From: Faeciplasma sp900553675
GTDB taxonomy: Bacteria > Bacillota > Clostridia > Oscillospirales > Ruminococcaceae
DNA: 64,000 nt
NCBI GenBank assembly: GCA_958428235.1
Contig: CAUAFG010000001.1
Location: 186,001-250,000, forward strand
Direction of reading: 5' to 3'
The position numbers and the translations under genes are program-made. The notes under the pieces are model-generated. The model made no database searches. It saw nothing but the letters and a program-made list of their open reading frames with translations, and was not told the origin of the DNA. Below, in pieces: positions 35,851 through 43,111 of this stretch; positions within the stretch are counted from its first letter, which is position 1, and each line of letters opens with the position of its first letter.

Positions 35851-35934
35851 CTATTCCATCTTATATAATTTGCGTGGTTTGGATTGGTGTGTTATCATCT
35901 TCTTCGGGTGAAGCGATTTACAGGCGAATAATTT

Positions 35935-36216
35935 TTACAGATTGAACAGCTTGCTATGCGAGCCTGTTCGCACCAACGTTAAAATAAGCATATCATCCTG
36001 AATCTTGTAGATTAAAAGCCAGTCAGGTTCAATGTGACATTCTCTGTGACCTTTATAATTGCCCTTTAGCTGATGGTCTTTGTTTTTAGGTGGCAAGGGT
36101 TCGCCGTTGGCGAGCAGAATAATAATCTCTTTCAGCTTGTTCAAGTCCAAGCCCTGCTTTTGGGCAAGCTTGAAGTCCTTTTTAAAAGTAGGCGTTCTTT
36201 CAATCTCATACTTCAT
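35935..36216 (-). CDS. YafQ-type mRNA interferase toxin
   Basis: A 93-residue RelE/ParE-superfamily toxin of the YafQ branch, which cleaves mRNA on the ribosome. It begins YEIERTPTFKKDFK, has the typical HQLKGNYKGHRECHIEPDWLLIYK (about 48-71, with the conserved His residues), and ends in LVRTGSHSKLF, matching the family's RTGSHSDLF motif. The catalytic C-terminal His is kept, so it is probably active. It overlaps the antitoxin gene by four bases (ATGA), the usual coupling. Confidence 0.92.
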   Translation of the reverse strand: MKYEIERTPTFKKDFKLAQKQGLDLNKLKEIIILLANGEPLPPKNKDHQLKGNYKGHRECHIEPDWLLIYKIQDDMLILTLVRTGSHSKLFNL

Positions 36217-36431
36217 GAATTAAGCTCCTCGAAAAGCTCATCAACAGAGCCGAATCTCTTTGCGCTTGGGTCGGTGAGCATTCTGTCCGCTTCCTCCATA
36301 GCTTCAAGAGTTTCTTTGTTGGGTATTTCATAAAACATCGAGCTGAAAAAGTCGATAAAGGCTGCAAGCTGCTTTTCATCAAGGCTGTCAACAATCTTGT
36401 ATGCCAGTTCTCTTGTACGTATAGTACTCAT
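36213..36431 (-). CDS. Antitoxin of the YafQ pair
   Basis: A 72-residue acidic protein directly upstream of the toxin. It starts STIRTRELAYKIVDSLDEKQLAAFIDFF and ends in a charged tail (VDELFEELNS) expected to wrap the toxin. The N-terminus does not look like the classical RelB/DinJ ribbon-helix-helix, so the DNA-binding type is unsure. The start at 36431 is set by GGAG nine bases upstream. Operon promoter is a perfect consensus. Confidence 0.82.
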   Translation of the reverse strand: MSTIRTRELAYKIVDSLDEKQLAAFIDFFSSMFYEIPNKETLEAMEEADRMLTDPSAKRFGSVDELFEELNS

Positions 36432-36452
36432 AATAATCAACTCCTTGATTTG

Positions 36453-36481
36453 ATTATATCCCATTCTATTCGGGTTGTCAA
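36453..36481 (-). promoter_or_regulatory. Toxin-antitoxin promoter
   Basis: Reverse strand TTGACA, 17-base spacer, TATAAT (-10 at 36453-36458), a perfect sigma-A consensus 22 bases before the antitoxin start. Confidence 0.85.
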
Positions 36482-36596
36482 GATTATTATGTCCATTGCG
36501 TCAAACTAATCCCGCACTAAGATATCATCCGTTAATGTTTTGAGATGCCCGCCGTCCTTAAGAACAGCACCCACTTCGTGATCGGTTCAGGTAGCT

Positions 36597-37016
36597 TTAA
36601 ATTTCAATGCTGATTATCTCCTTTCCCTCCGCCTTAGCCTCTTTTGCCACATTGTTATAGTAGCTTTTAACGCCGTTCTTATAAACAACCGCGATATCGC
36701 ATTTATTCATCATCCATCTGATTTGCTTAATCTCCTTAAAAAGCAGTTCCGCTTCTTCTATCTCTTTGGGATAGACTCCGATGCAAAACGACACCGGCTG
36801 AGATTCGCTTGTCATAACCTCATAGCATATTATCGACGGATATTCGCGCTTCAGCTCTTGCAGAGCGGCAACAACGTGCATATAAAAATACCCTTTGTCG
36901 CCTATATAAAAGGTTTTGGCACCGCGCTCGACAATCAACTGCCTGATTAAATCCTTAACAGGCTTGTAAGCCACTGATTTAGGTGCTGTTGCCTGTGCAA
37001 AAATTGATACAGTCAT
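36597..37016 (-). CDS. SLOG-fold protein of unknown function
   Basis: A 139-residue protein with a Rossmann-like fold of the SLOG/DUF1273 type: RGAKTFYIGDKGYFYMHVVAALQELK (two blocks around residues 33-55), a central YEVMTSESQPVS, and IRWMMNKCDIAVVYKNGVKS near 100-120. SLOG proteins bind nucleotides or nucleotide-derived signals and often occur in conflict and signalling islands; a specific role cannot be given. The start at 37016 follows AGGGAAT. It is divergent from the XRE gene and shares its control region. Confidence 0.7.
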   Translation of the reverse strand: MTVSIFAQATAPKSVAYKPVKDLIRQLIVERGAKTFYIGDKGYFYMHVVAALQELKREYPSIICYEVMTSESQPVSFCIGVYPKEIEEAELLFKEIKQIRWMMNKCDIAVVYKNGVKSYYNNVAKEAKAEGKEIISIEI

Positions 37017-37043
37017 AATTATATTCCCTTTATAATAATTTAT

Positions 37044-37096
37044 TTGACCTATTAGGTCTATAAAATTATTATAACATATCCGAATCGGATATACAA
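37044..37096. promoter_or_regulatory. Interlocked divergent promoters with two operators
   Basis: Forward promoter: TTGACC (37044-37049), 17-base spacer, TATTAT (37067-37072). Reverse promoter: TTGTAT (37096-37091), 17-base spacer, TATAAT (37073-37068). The two -10 boxes overlap. The palindrome GACCTATTAGGTC (37046-37058) covers the forward -35, and ATATCCGAATCGGATAT (37076-37092) fills the reverse spacer. The XRE protein encoded next door is the likely ligand. Confidence 0.7.
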
Positions 37097-37131
37097 TACA
37101 TATATTGCATATATTTTGAGAGGTTATGAAA

Positions 37132-37482
37132 ATGGGAAAGCACAAATCCGACATCGATTACGGCATTATCGGGGCAAGAGTAAAGGAATTAAGAAAAGCC
37201 AAGGGCTTAACGCAGGAGCGCTTAGGTGAGCTTTCGGGGATAGAGCCGAGCAACATTTCCCACATAGAGCGCGGCGCGGCAAAGCTGAGTCTGCCTACTC
37301 TGATATCCATAGCAAACGCCTTGGAAGCAACGCTTGACGAAATCGTCTACGGCAATCTGAGTAAAAGCTACCACGTCTCATTCGGGCTTATAGACGAGCT
37401 TTTGTCCGACTGCTCCGATGAGGAGATAATCGCCGTTGCCGAAATGATAAGAACCACCAAGAAAATACTAAGAAAGCAATAA
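37132..37482 (+). CDS. XRE-family transcriptional regulator
   Basis: A 116-residue Cro/CI-type regulator. The helix-turn-helix occupies about residues 11-65 (VKELRKAKGLTQERLGELSG and SNISHIERG), followed by a helical C-terminus with YHVSFGLIDELL, typical for clostridial members. I use the ATG at 37132 because the GAGAGG ribosome site is eight bases upstream; the ATG at 37126 lies too close to it. It probably represses itself and the divergent SLOG gene through the palindromes between them. Confidence 0.92.
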   Translation: MGKHKSDIDYGIIGARVKELRKAKGLTQERLGELSGIEPSNISHIERGAAKLSLPTLISIANALEATLDEIVYGNLSKSYHVSFGLIDELLSDCSDEEIIAVAEMIRTTKKILRKQ

Positions 37483-37485
37483 AAC

Positions 37486-37528
37486 AACCCCGCACTGAGG
37501 AGCTATGTCCTTCGGCGCGGGGTTAATA
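37486..37528. terminator. Bidirectional terminator
   Basis: AACCCCGC (37486-37493) and GCGGGGTT (37517-37524) with a partly paired loop (GGAG.../...CTTC). It lies between the XRE gene and the reverse ABC operon. Confidence 0.7.
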
Positions 37529-37536
37529 TTTATGAT

Positions 37537-38958
37537 TTATATGCTTTTCGAGATGTCCACTGTCCTTGAGCAAAGCTCGGCTGCTTCCGATTCGCTGTGG
37601 GTTATCATCAGAACGGTTTTGCCATCGGTAAGCCGCTTAACCTGCGGAAGGATGTATTCGTGCAGGGTTTCGTCGTCTATGCCCTTAAAGGGCTCGTCAA
37701 GGATGACAGTTCCCGCTCCACACAAAAGCGCTCTGGCGATGGCTGCGCGGCGTTTTTCACCTCCCGAAAGGGTTTCGCTCGGCTTGAAGATAAGCTCGTC
37801 GGTGAATCGAAAGGCTTTAAGGGTTTCGTAGGCTTCCTGCGGGTCTGCCCCCGCGATTGCAAGGTTGCCCAGCGCGTTTAAGCAGCCTATCAGCCTGTCT
37901 TCCTGAAAAACAAAGCCAAGGCGTGATGGTCTTTCAACCCTGCCCGATTCCTGCCTTTCAAGCCCTGCCGCAATACGTGCAAGAGTGGTTTTGCCCGCAC
38001 CCGACATACCCATAACTGCGGTATGCTCTCCCGCAGCAATTATCAGGGTAACGCCGTTCAAAACGGTTCTTTCGCCAAAGCTCTTGCTAACGTTTTCAAG
38101 GCTTATACCTTCCGCCGCCGTTATGCTCTGAGATGTCTGACGTTTGGCGGAAGCATTAAGAAGCTTTTCGGAATACGCCCTCTGCGGTATGCCATTCACC
38201 CGCCTTAATATCAGCATTATCAGTTTTTCAAAGGCTGTGCTTATAAGTATGATCGCCGCCGTCCACGCTAAAAGCTCGCCTGTTTCAAAATAGAGCTTTG
38301 CGCGGTAAAGCCGCTCGCCGATTGAACCCGAGGATATTCCTATAACCTCTGCCGCGACTCCCGACTTCCAGCAAAGCCCTAAAGCCACCGAACAGGCGGA
38401 AATCACAAAAGGCATAAGCGAGGGCATATAGATATACACAATCCGCCTTCCAAGGCTGATGTTAAACACCTTTGCCATCTCCAAAAGCTCTTTGTCAACG
38501 CTTTCTATTCCCTTTAAAATGTTAAGATATATCACCGGAAAGACCATCAAAAAGGATATAAAAACGCTGAGATTTTTGCTTCCGAACCATATAATCGCAA
38601 GTATTACAAACGAAGCCACCGGCGTTGACTTTATTGCCGAGGTTATGGGCGACAGCAGTATCTTTACCGCCTGAAGCCTTGACGACACCGCCGCCAGAAC
38701 GCTTCCCAAGATAAAAGCAAGCGCAAAGCCGGAGGAGATCCTTACAAGCGAAAAGCCAAGCGAGTGCCACGTGTCCGCCTTGAAAATCATCTCAATAAAG
38801 ACCTGTGCCACCTTGATTGGCGTGGCAATTATCAGCTCCGAACCAATGCGTAAAGCCACAGCCTCCCAGACTGCTATCCAGAAGGCTATGGCTGCTATTC
38901 TTAAAATGAGCGTTTTGTGCTTTTTGAAAAAGTTACTTGATGTAATAGAAGGCTTCAT
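37537..38958 (-). CDS. Fused ABC permease and ATPase (NitT/TauT/SsuCB type)
   Basis: A 473-residue fusion. Residues about 15-265 are an SsuC/TauC-like permease with six helices (LVRISSGFALAFILGSVLAA; the EAA-type loop includes ELLEMAKVFNISLGRRIVYIYMP). Residues about 280-473 are a compact ATPase: Walker A GMSGAGKTTLA, signature LSGGEKRRAAIARALL, Walker B TVILDEPFKGID. Most relatives use separate SsuB and SsuC proteins. It imports a small anion, aromatic or thiamine-precursor-like solute with the upstream binding protein; the actual solute is unknown. The start ATG at 38958 overlaps the end of that gene by 26 bases, with GGAGG 11 bases before it. Confidence 0.85.
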   Translation of the reverse strand: MKPSITSSNFFKKHKTLILRIAAIAFWIAVWEAVALRIGSELIIATPIKVAQVFIEMIFKADTWHSLGFSLVRISSGFALAFILGSVLAAVSSRLQAVKILLSPITSAIKSTPVASFVILAIIWFGSKNLSVFISFLMVFPVIYLNILKGIESVDKELLEMAKVFNISLGRRIVYIYMPSLMPFVISACSVALGLCWKSGVAAEVIGISSGSIGERLYRAKLYFETGELLAWTAAIILISTAFEKLIMLILRRVNGIPQRAYSEKLLNASAKRQTSQSITAAEGISLENVSKSFGERTVLNGVTLIIAAGEHTAVMGMSGAGKTTLARIAAGLERQESGRVERPSRLGFVFQEDRLIGCLNALGNLAIAGADPQEAYETLKAFRFTDELIFKPSETLSGGEKRRAAIARALLCGAGTVILDEPFKGIDDETLHEYILPQVKRLTDGKTVLMITHSESEAAELCSRTVDISKSI

Positions 38959-40015
38959 CAGGAAGCTGTCCTCCAACCGACTTGGGGTCGCTGTTGAATA
39001 GCACCTCAAGGTACTTTTCAATGCTTAACTTCATGTCTTCGCCGGTGAGCGAAACTATATTGCAGTAAGGCAGAGCCTTTTTAGCAACGCCCTCGGCTAC
39101 TATATCGTATTTTCCGACAAGTGCAGCCGCACCATCGTTATCGGTGTTTACATATTCAACCGAAGCGGCATACTCCTCCAAAAACTTTTCAACGGTTTCG
39201 GGATGAGCCTCCAAAAACTCCTTCTGAACAACGGTAACGCCTGTTACAAGCGAGCTGCCGTCGGTCTTTTCCCACTCCTCGGTAAGATCAAGAGCTATTC
39301 TTATCTTGTCGTTTTTGGTCATTGCAACCGTTACATAGGGCTGAGGGAGAACCGCAACTGCATTTTCTGCACCTTCAAGCATAGCAGCAACCTCGGTTGC
39401 CTCCGACTTGAACTCAACGGTAACGTCCTTTTCGGGGTCGATGCCGTTCTGCTTTAAAATGTGATTCAAAACATATTCGGGAGTTGTTCCCTTGCCGGTG
39501 GAGTAGATGGTTTTGCCCTTTAAATCCTCAACCGAGCTGATGGTTTCGCCGGTTTCTACAACGTAGAGAACGCCCAGCGTGTTGATATTTATAACCGCAA
39601 TCTTGCCCTCGGTCTTCTTATAAAGGACGGATGCTAAGTTGCAGGGAACGTTTGCGATATCAGCCTCGCCGCTTACAATAAGGGGAACGATTTCGTCTGC
39701 TGTTCCGTAGATGGTTACATTATATGAACCCTCGGAAGCACCGCTTTCAGAATTGTCCATCAGCTTAACCATGCCCATGGTGGTAGGACCCTTCATAGAG
39801 GCGATGTTTATTCCGACATATTCAACCGCAGCGTCCTCATCTGTAGCATCGGGGATGTACGTATCGTCGTCGGCGTTGTCGTCATTGTTTTCGGAAACCG
39901 GATCGGTGACCTCAGGAGCTTTAACGTCTGCATCGGGGGCAGGTTCGGCTCCGCAGGCAGACAGGCAGGTAATTGCCATCACCATGCAAAGCATAAGTGC
40001 AAGTATTTTTTTCAT
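38933..40015 (-). CDS. ABC transporter substrate-binding lipoprotein
   Basis: A 360-residue NitT/TauT-type solute-binding lipoprotein: lipobox CLSAC (Cys21), an acidic Asp/Asn linker (about 25-60), then a periplasmic-binding fold with VGINIASMKGPTTMGMVKLM and GKTIYSTGKGTTPEYVLNHILKQ blocks. It captures the solute for the fused transporter encoded downstream. Its start overlaps the stop of the Crp-family gene by four bases (ATGA), so the three genes are one translationally coupled operon. Confidence 0.9.
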   Translation of the reverse strand: MKKILALMLCMVMAITCLSACGAEPAPDADVKAPEVTDPVSENNDDNADDDTYIPDATDEDAAVEYVGINIASMKGPTTMGMVKLMDNSESGASEGSYNVTIYGTADEIVPLIVSGEADIANVPCNLASVLYKKTEGKIAVININTLGVLYVVETGETISSVEDLKGKTIYSTGKGTTPEYVLNHILKQNGIDPEKDVTVEFKSEATEVAAMLEGAENAVAVLPQPYVTVAMTKNDKIRIALDLTEEWEKTDGSSLVTGVTVVQKEFLEAHPETVEKFLEEYAASVEYVNTDNDGAAALVGKYDIVAEGVAKKALPYCNIVSLTGEDMKLSIEKYLEVLFNSDPKSVGGQLPDEAFYYIK

Positions 40016-40668
40016 TGTGAATCCAACCTTTCAAAAATATCCGCTTGGGGATTTAGTATTATTATTTTATTTCCTATGCTCGAAATTATCCCCTCGTTTT
40101 CCAGCTTGGAAATTGCTCTGAAAAGGCTTGCGCGGGAAAGTCCAAGCCTGCGTGCAAGCTCATCCTTTGAAAAGCTCAGCATAACCGCACCGTTATGCCC
40201 GTTTTTCCCATTGTGCATAAGCCAGAAGGCAAACCGCTCGGTGCTGTCGGATATCGACATCAGCCGAAGCTTTCCGGCAAGATAGAGCATTTTTTGGTTG
40301 CAGAGGCGAATATATCTATACATAAGCACCCTGTTTTCGCCGAGAAGCCCGGCAAAAACATCCTTGGGCAGAAACGCAGCCTTCAGTGCGGTTTTAGCTG
40401 TCAGCCGGGTAGGCATATCCTCCCGGACAAAAATATTGCAGATACCAAACTCTGCACCCCGTCCGATGGTGGAGACTGCTCCCTGCTCACCCGGCGCAAC
40501 CTTCGCGCTTCCGCGGAGTATAAGCCCGATGCAGGCAACGCCGTTCTGCTCCTCCGAAATTATATCCTCCCGCTTAAAATCGCGGAAAAACCAGTTTTCT
40601 TCAAAGCACAGGCCCTCGAAAAGCGAGGAAATTTCGAGTGCCTTTCTAAGCATTTCCCTGTCAGACAT
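40012..40668 (-). CDS. Crp/Fnr-family transcriptional regulator
   Basis: A 218-residue regulator with a cyclic-nucleotide-binding-type sensor domain (about 15-115, GLILRGSAKVAPGEQG) and a C-terminal winged helix (about 145-210, SKDELARRLGLSRASLFRAISKLENEGII). The sensor lacks an obvious cysteine cluster for iron-sulfur binding. As first gene of the transporter operon it probably controls uptake, perhaps its own transcript, in response to an unknown effector. Confidence 0.9.
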   Translation of the reverse strand: MSDREMLRKALEISSLFEGLCFEENWFFRDFKREDIISEEQNGVACIGLILRGSAKVAPGEQGAVSTIGRGAEFGICNIFVREDMPTRLTAKTALKAAFLPKDVFAGLLGENRVLMYRYIRLCNQKMLYLAGKLRLMSISDSTERFAFWLMHNGKNGHNGAVMLSFSKDELARRLGLSRASLFRAISKLENEGIISSIGNKIIILNPQADIFERLDSQ

Positions 40669-40828
40669 ATAAATTCTCCCTGCGTGATGATATTATAATG
40701 GATATTTGATATAAGATTATAAGCTTTTTGCGAACAAATTATTAATTTTCATCTCATATGATACACTATCTGCGCTCAGATGTCAAGGTCAATCAAAATA
40801 TCGCCGCCTTTTGCAGCGAATAGATATT

Positions 40829-40870
40829 AAAAGATCGCCCGCTCTGCTCCTTTGGCGAAAACAAAGCGGG
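40829..40870 (-). terminator. Terminator of the epimerase gene
   Basis: CCCGCTCTG (40838-40846) and CAAAGCGGG (40862-40870) form a 9-bp stem; the reverse strand continues into CGATCTTTT. Confidence 0.65.
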
Positions 40871-40889
40871 TATATTGTACGGCACTACA

Positions 40890-41888
40890 TCATGCCTTTT
40901 TCTCCTGCCGGATATACGCAACCGTATCCCTAACGGTTTCGCTCAGGCTTCTTGTGGTGTACCCAAGCTCGGCGTCTGCCTTATCGTGGCAGAAACTTGC
41001 GTTGCTTGCAAGAGTCTGTATGGAATAGGAGGTGTAGATAGAGCGCTTGCGGGTGAGTTTTGAAAACGTCTCGCATATAGGTATCAGCAGCTTTGCCGCA
41101 TAATACGAAATAAACGGAAGCCTGAACCTCCTTCCGGTCAATATGCGCATTTGATCCATAAGCTCCTCCAGCCTGATATATCGGTTTGACAGTATGTAGC
41201 ACTCGCCCTGCCTTCCCTTTTCCGCAGCCAGCAAAACTCCTTCTGCCACATCGCGGACATCCACAAAATCATAGCCCCCGCGCACGCCCAGCAAAAGCCG
41301 ACGGTTAAGGTAAAGGCTCATCAGCTGAACAAGATGGTTGCTTTTGTACCTGTCATAAGGACCAACAATTCCCGAAGGATGTACTATCACCGCGTTAAGA
41401 CCGTTTTTTGCGGCTTGCATAACCGCCTGAGTTGCTTCTGCCTTTGTTTTGGCATATGCCCCCTCAACGGTGTCCGGCGAAAAGCTGTCAACCTCGCGGA
41501 CTACTCCGCCCTTTATCTCCGGAATAGCATGAACCGAGCTGACATAAACAAGCCGTTTAACGCCGTATCGTATGCACTTTGAAATGATATTTTTCGTGCC
41601 GGTTACGTTTACTTCATATACCTCCGGTGACACTTCCTTTTGAATACTTACTATCCCTGCGCAGTGAATGACAATTGCCTCGGCACCGTATGTGTTTTCA
41701 AACAGACGATCCAGAGTATCCAGCTTTGTAACGTCTCCGGTGATATAGGAGATATTGTCCTCTGCAATTCCGGTCTGTTCGGGAAGAAGCAGACCACGGA
41801 TATGACAGCCTGTGCCTGCCAGCTCCCTTATTATTGCTTCGGCAAGATGCCCTGCCGCTCCCGTAATGATATAAACGGTATTGTTCAT
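40890..41888 (-). CDS. NAD-dependent epimerase/dehydratase (extended SDR)
   Basis: A 332-residue extended short-chain dehydrogenase. Rossmann motif ITGAAGHLAEAI (about 8-19), the NVTGT helix, the active-site Ser region YVSSVHAIPE and the catalytic YAKTK (Tyr-x-x-x-Lys, about 148-152). A 3-beta-HSD or dihydroflavonol-reductase-like role is as likely as sugar-nucleotide epimerisation. The start at 41888 follows GGGGGCGG. It is divergent from a TetR-family gene that probably controls it. Confidence 0.88.
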   Translation of the reverse strand: MNNTVYIITGAAGHLAEAIIRELAGTGCHIRGLLLPEQTGIAEDNISYITGDVTKLDTLDRLFENTYGAEAIVIHCAGIVSIQKEVSPEVYEVNVTGTKNIISKCIRYGVKRLVYVSSVHAIPEIKGGVVREVDSFSPDTVEGAYAKTKAEATQAVMQAAKNGLNAVIVHPSGIVGPYDRYKSNHLVQLMSLYLNRRLLLGVRGGYDFVDVRDVAEGVLLAAEKGRQGECYILSNRYIRLEELMDQMRILTGRRFRLPFISYYAAKLLIPICETFSKLTRKRSIYTSYSIQTLASNASFCHDKADAELGYTTRSLSETVRDTVAYIRQEKKA

Positions 41889-41943
41889 ATGTCCGCCCCC
41901 TTTTTTCAAAATAACTCTTGCAATTTTACCTTCTTCATGTTAT

Positions 41944-41995
41944 ATTATAATCAACTGCAGTTGCTTATTCAATCGTCGGTTTTTATCAAACGACG
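41944..41995. promoter_or_regulatory. Epimerase promoter with operators
   Basis: Reverse strand TTGAAT, 17-base spacer, TATAAT (-10 at 41944-41949). The perfect palindrome CAACTGCAGTTG (41952-41963) lies in the spacer. A second inverted repeat, CGTCG...CGACG (41974-41995), lies nearer the TetR start. Both are good candidates for TetR sites. Confidence 0.6.
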
Positions 41996-42029
41996 GTTAA
42001 GCAACCAAGTTAGAAAAGAGGTGCTTATC

Positions 42030-42542
42030 TTGGCAAATAAGACAGATTTGCGTTACATCAAAACCGAAAAACTAATCGAAGACACCTATCTCAGCCTTAA
42101 AAGAAAATATCGCCGCCCGATAACGGTCAGCGAGCTTTGCGAGGCGGCTCTTATCAACAAAACCACGTTTTACACGCATTACGAAACCATGGAGGCTCTT
42201 CATGTTCACATATGCGAAAAGCAGGTTGGGCAGATAATTGAAGGCTGCCCGAATATCGACGAGGCTTTTTCGGATACCGGAAGGTTTGTAAGATCCTTCG
42301 TTTCCGCCATTCAAAGCTGCTCCCCCGTTTTAGAAGCGCTTTTTCACGACGATCTGGCAAGTCAGATAAACACCATCGAATCGATTTTGCTGAAGCGGTA
42401 TCTTGGCAGCGGGGTATCGCCCGAGCAGGAACTGAAGATGATATTTGCAATCGGCGGAGCGGCAAAGATTCTGATCCCCGCACAAAGCGAGGAGAGAATA
42501 CAACTGACAATCCAGCTTATCGACAAGGTTATTCACAGCTAA
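42030..42542 (+). CDS. TetR/AcrR-family regulator
   Basis: A 170-residue regulator. The N-terminal helix-turn-helix is ITVSELCEAALINKTTFYTHYETMEAL (two adjoining blocks around 30-56), with the TFYTHY recognition helix typical of clostridial TetR proteins; the rest is a helical ligand domain. The start is a TTG at 42030, behind GAGGTGC; a longer upstream reading would cross the epimerase gene on the other strand. Divergent from the epimerase gene. Confidence 0.88.
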   Translation: MANKTDLRYIKTEKLIEDTYLSLKRKYRRPITVSELCEAALINKTTFYTHYETMEALHVHICEKQVGQIIEGCPNIDEAFSDTGRFVRSFVSAIQSCSPVLEALFHDDLASQINTIESILLKRYLGSGVSPEQELKMIFAIGGAAKILIPAQSEERIQLTIQLIDKVIHS

Positions 42543-42569
42543 TACTAGTATTATCTAAAACAGCATAAT

Positions 42570-42614
42570 AATCGGCGCAGAATCCGCAATTAAGGGATTC
42601 CGTGCCGATTTTTG
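42570..42614 (+). terminator. Terminator after tetR-like gene
   Basis: AATCGGCGCAGAATCC (42570-42585) pairs with its near-complement at 42595-42610 (one mismatch, one wobble), then five T. Confidence 0.85.
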
Positions 42615-42663
42615 TGCATTATACTAATATTCATCTAAAAAGCGCTGTGCACTCGCTTTCCCG

Positions 42664-43031
42664 CCAAAATTCAAGAAGGACAAAGATAAAGTCAAGCACT
42701 CGGTATCTCTTCAAGGCGTAGAAGTACGATAAACCAAAGCAATAGAAGAACTGCAAACTACGGTCTGGGCGAACAAATCATTATCGAGGAACGGCAGTAA
42801 AAATCAGCCATCAAGCTCTCACACATATCATAGTGAAAAGTGCGGAAAAGGGGTGAGAGGGTGAAGGGAAAGAGGGTCCAAGGGGGAGAACCGTGAGGGA
42901 GGGCGGGGGAAATCCGCACTTTTGCAGCGGTTTTAGGGTTCCCCCGCCCGCCCTTAGGTTCATCCCCCTTACCCCCCTGCAGGCAGTAGGACAGATATCA
43001 AACGGCTCACCCGCAGGCACAGAAGCTTCCT
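42664..43031. repeat. Degenerate repeat, copy 1
   Basis: This 569-base gap (42543-43111) holds a sequence that recurs at 62173-62561. Its left part matches the coding 3' remnant of copy 2 but is broken by frame changes. Its right part (from 42834) is noncoding and closely matches: a purine-rich block of about 60 bases, an inverted repeat AAAAGTGCGGA / TCCGCACTTTT (42836-42846 and 42913-42923), a C-rich block and a shared ATATCAAACGGCTCAC. Probably the end of a decayed mobile or repeated element. Confidence 0.7.
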
Positions 43032-43111
43032 CATAATTTGTCAAATCGCTGCTAGCCCCATCATTCAAGCGGTTTTGCACCCGCTTTTTGGAATCATTTT
43101 AGACGAATAAT

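Noticed and set aside
42811..43080. Reverse open frame in repeat copy 1 (and its counterpart 62288-62524) with Pro/Ser-rich translation
   Set aside because: Both follow the C-rich strand of the noncoding repeat; no ribosome site, and the reading frame does not stay conserved outside the repeat.
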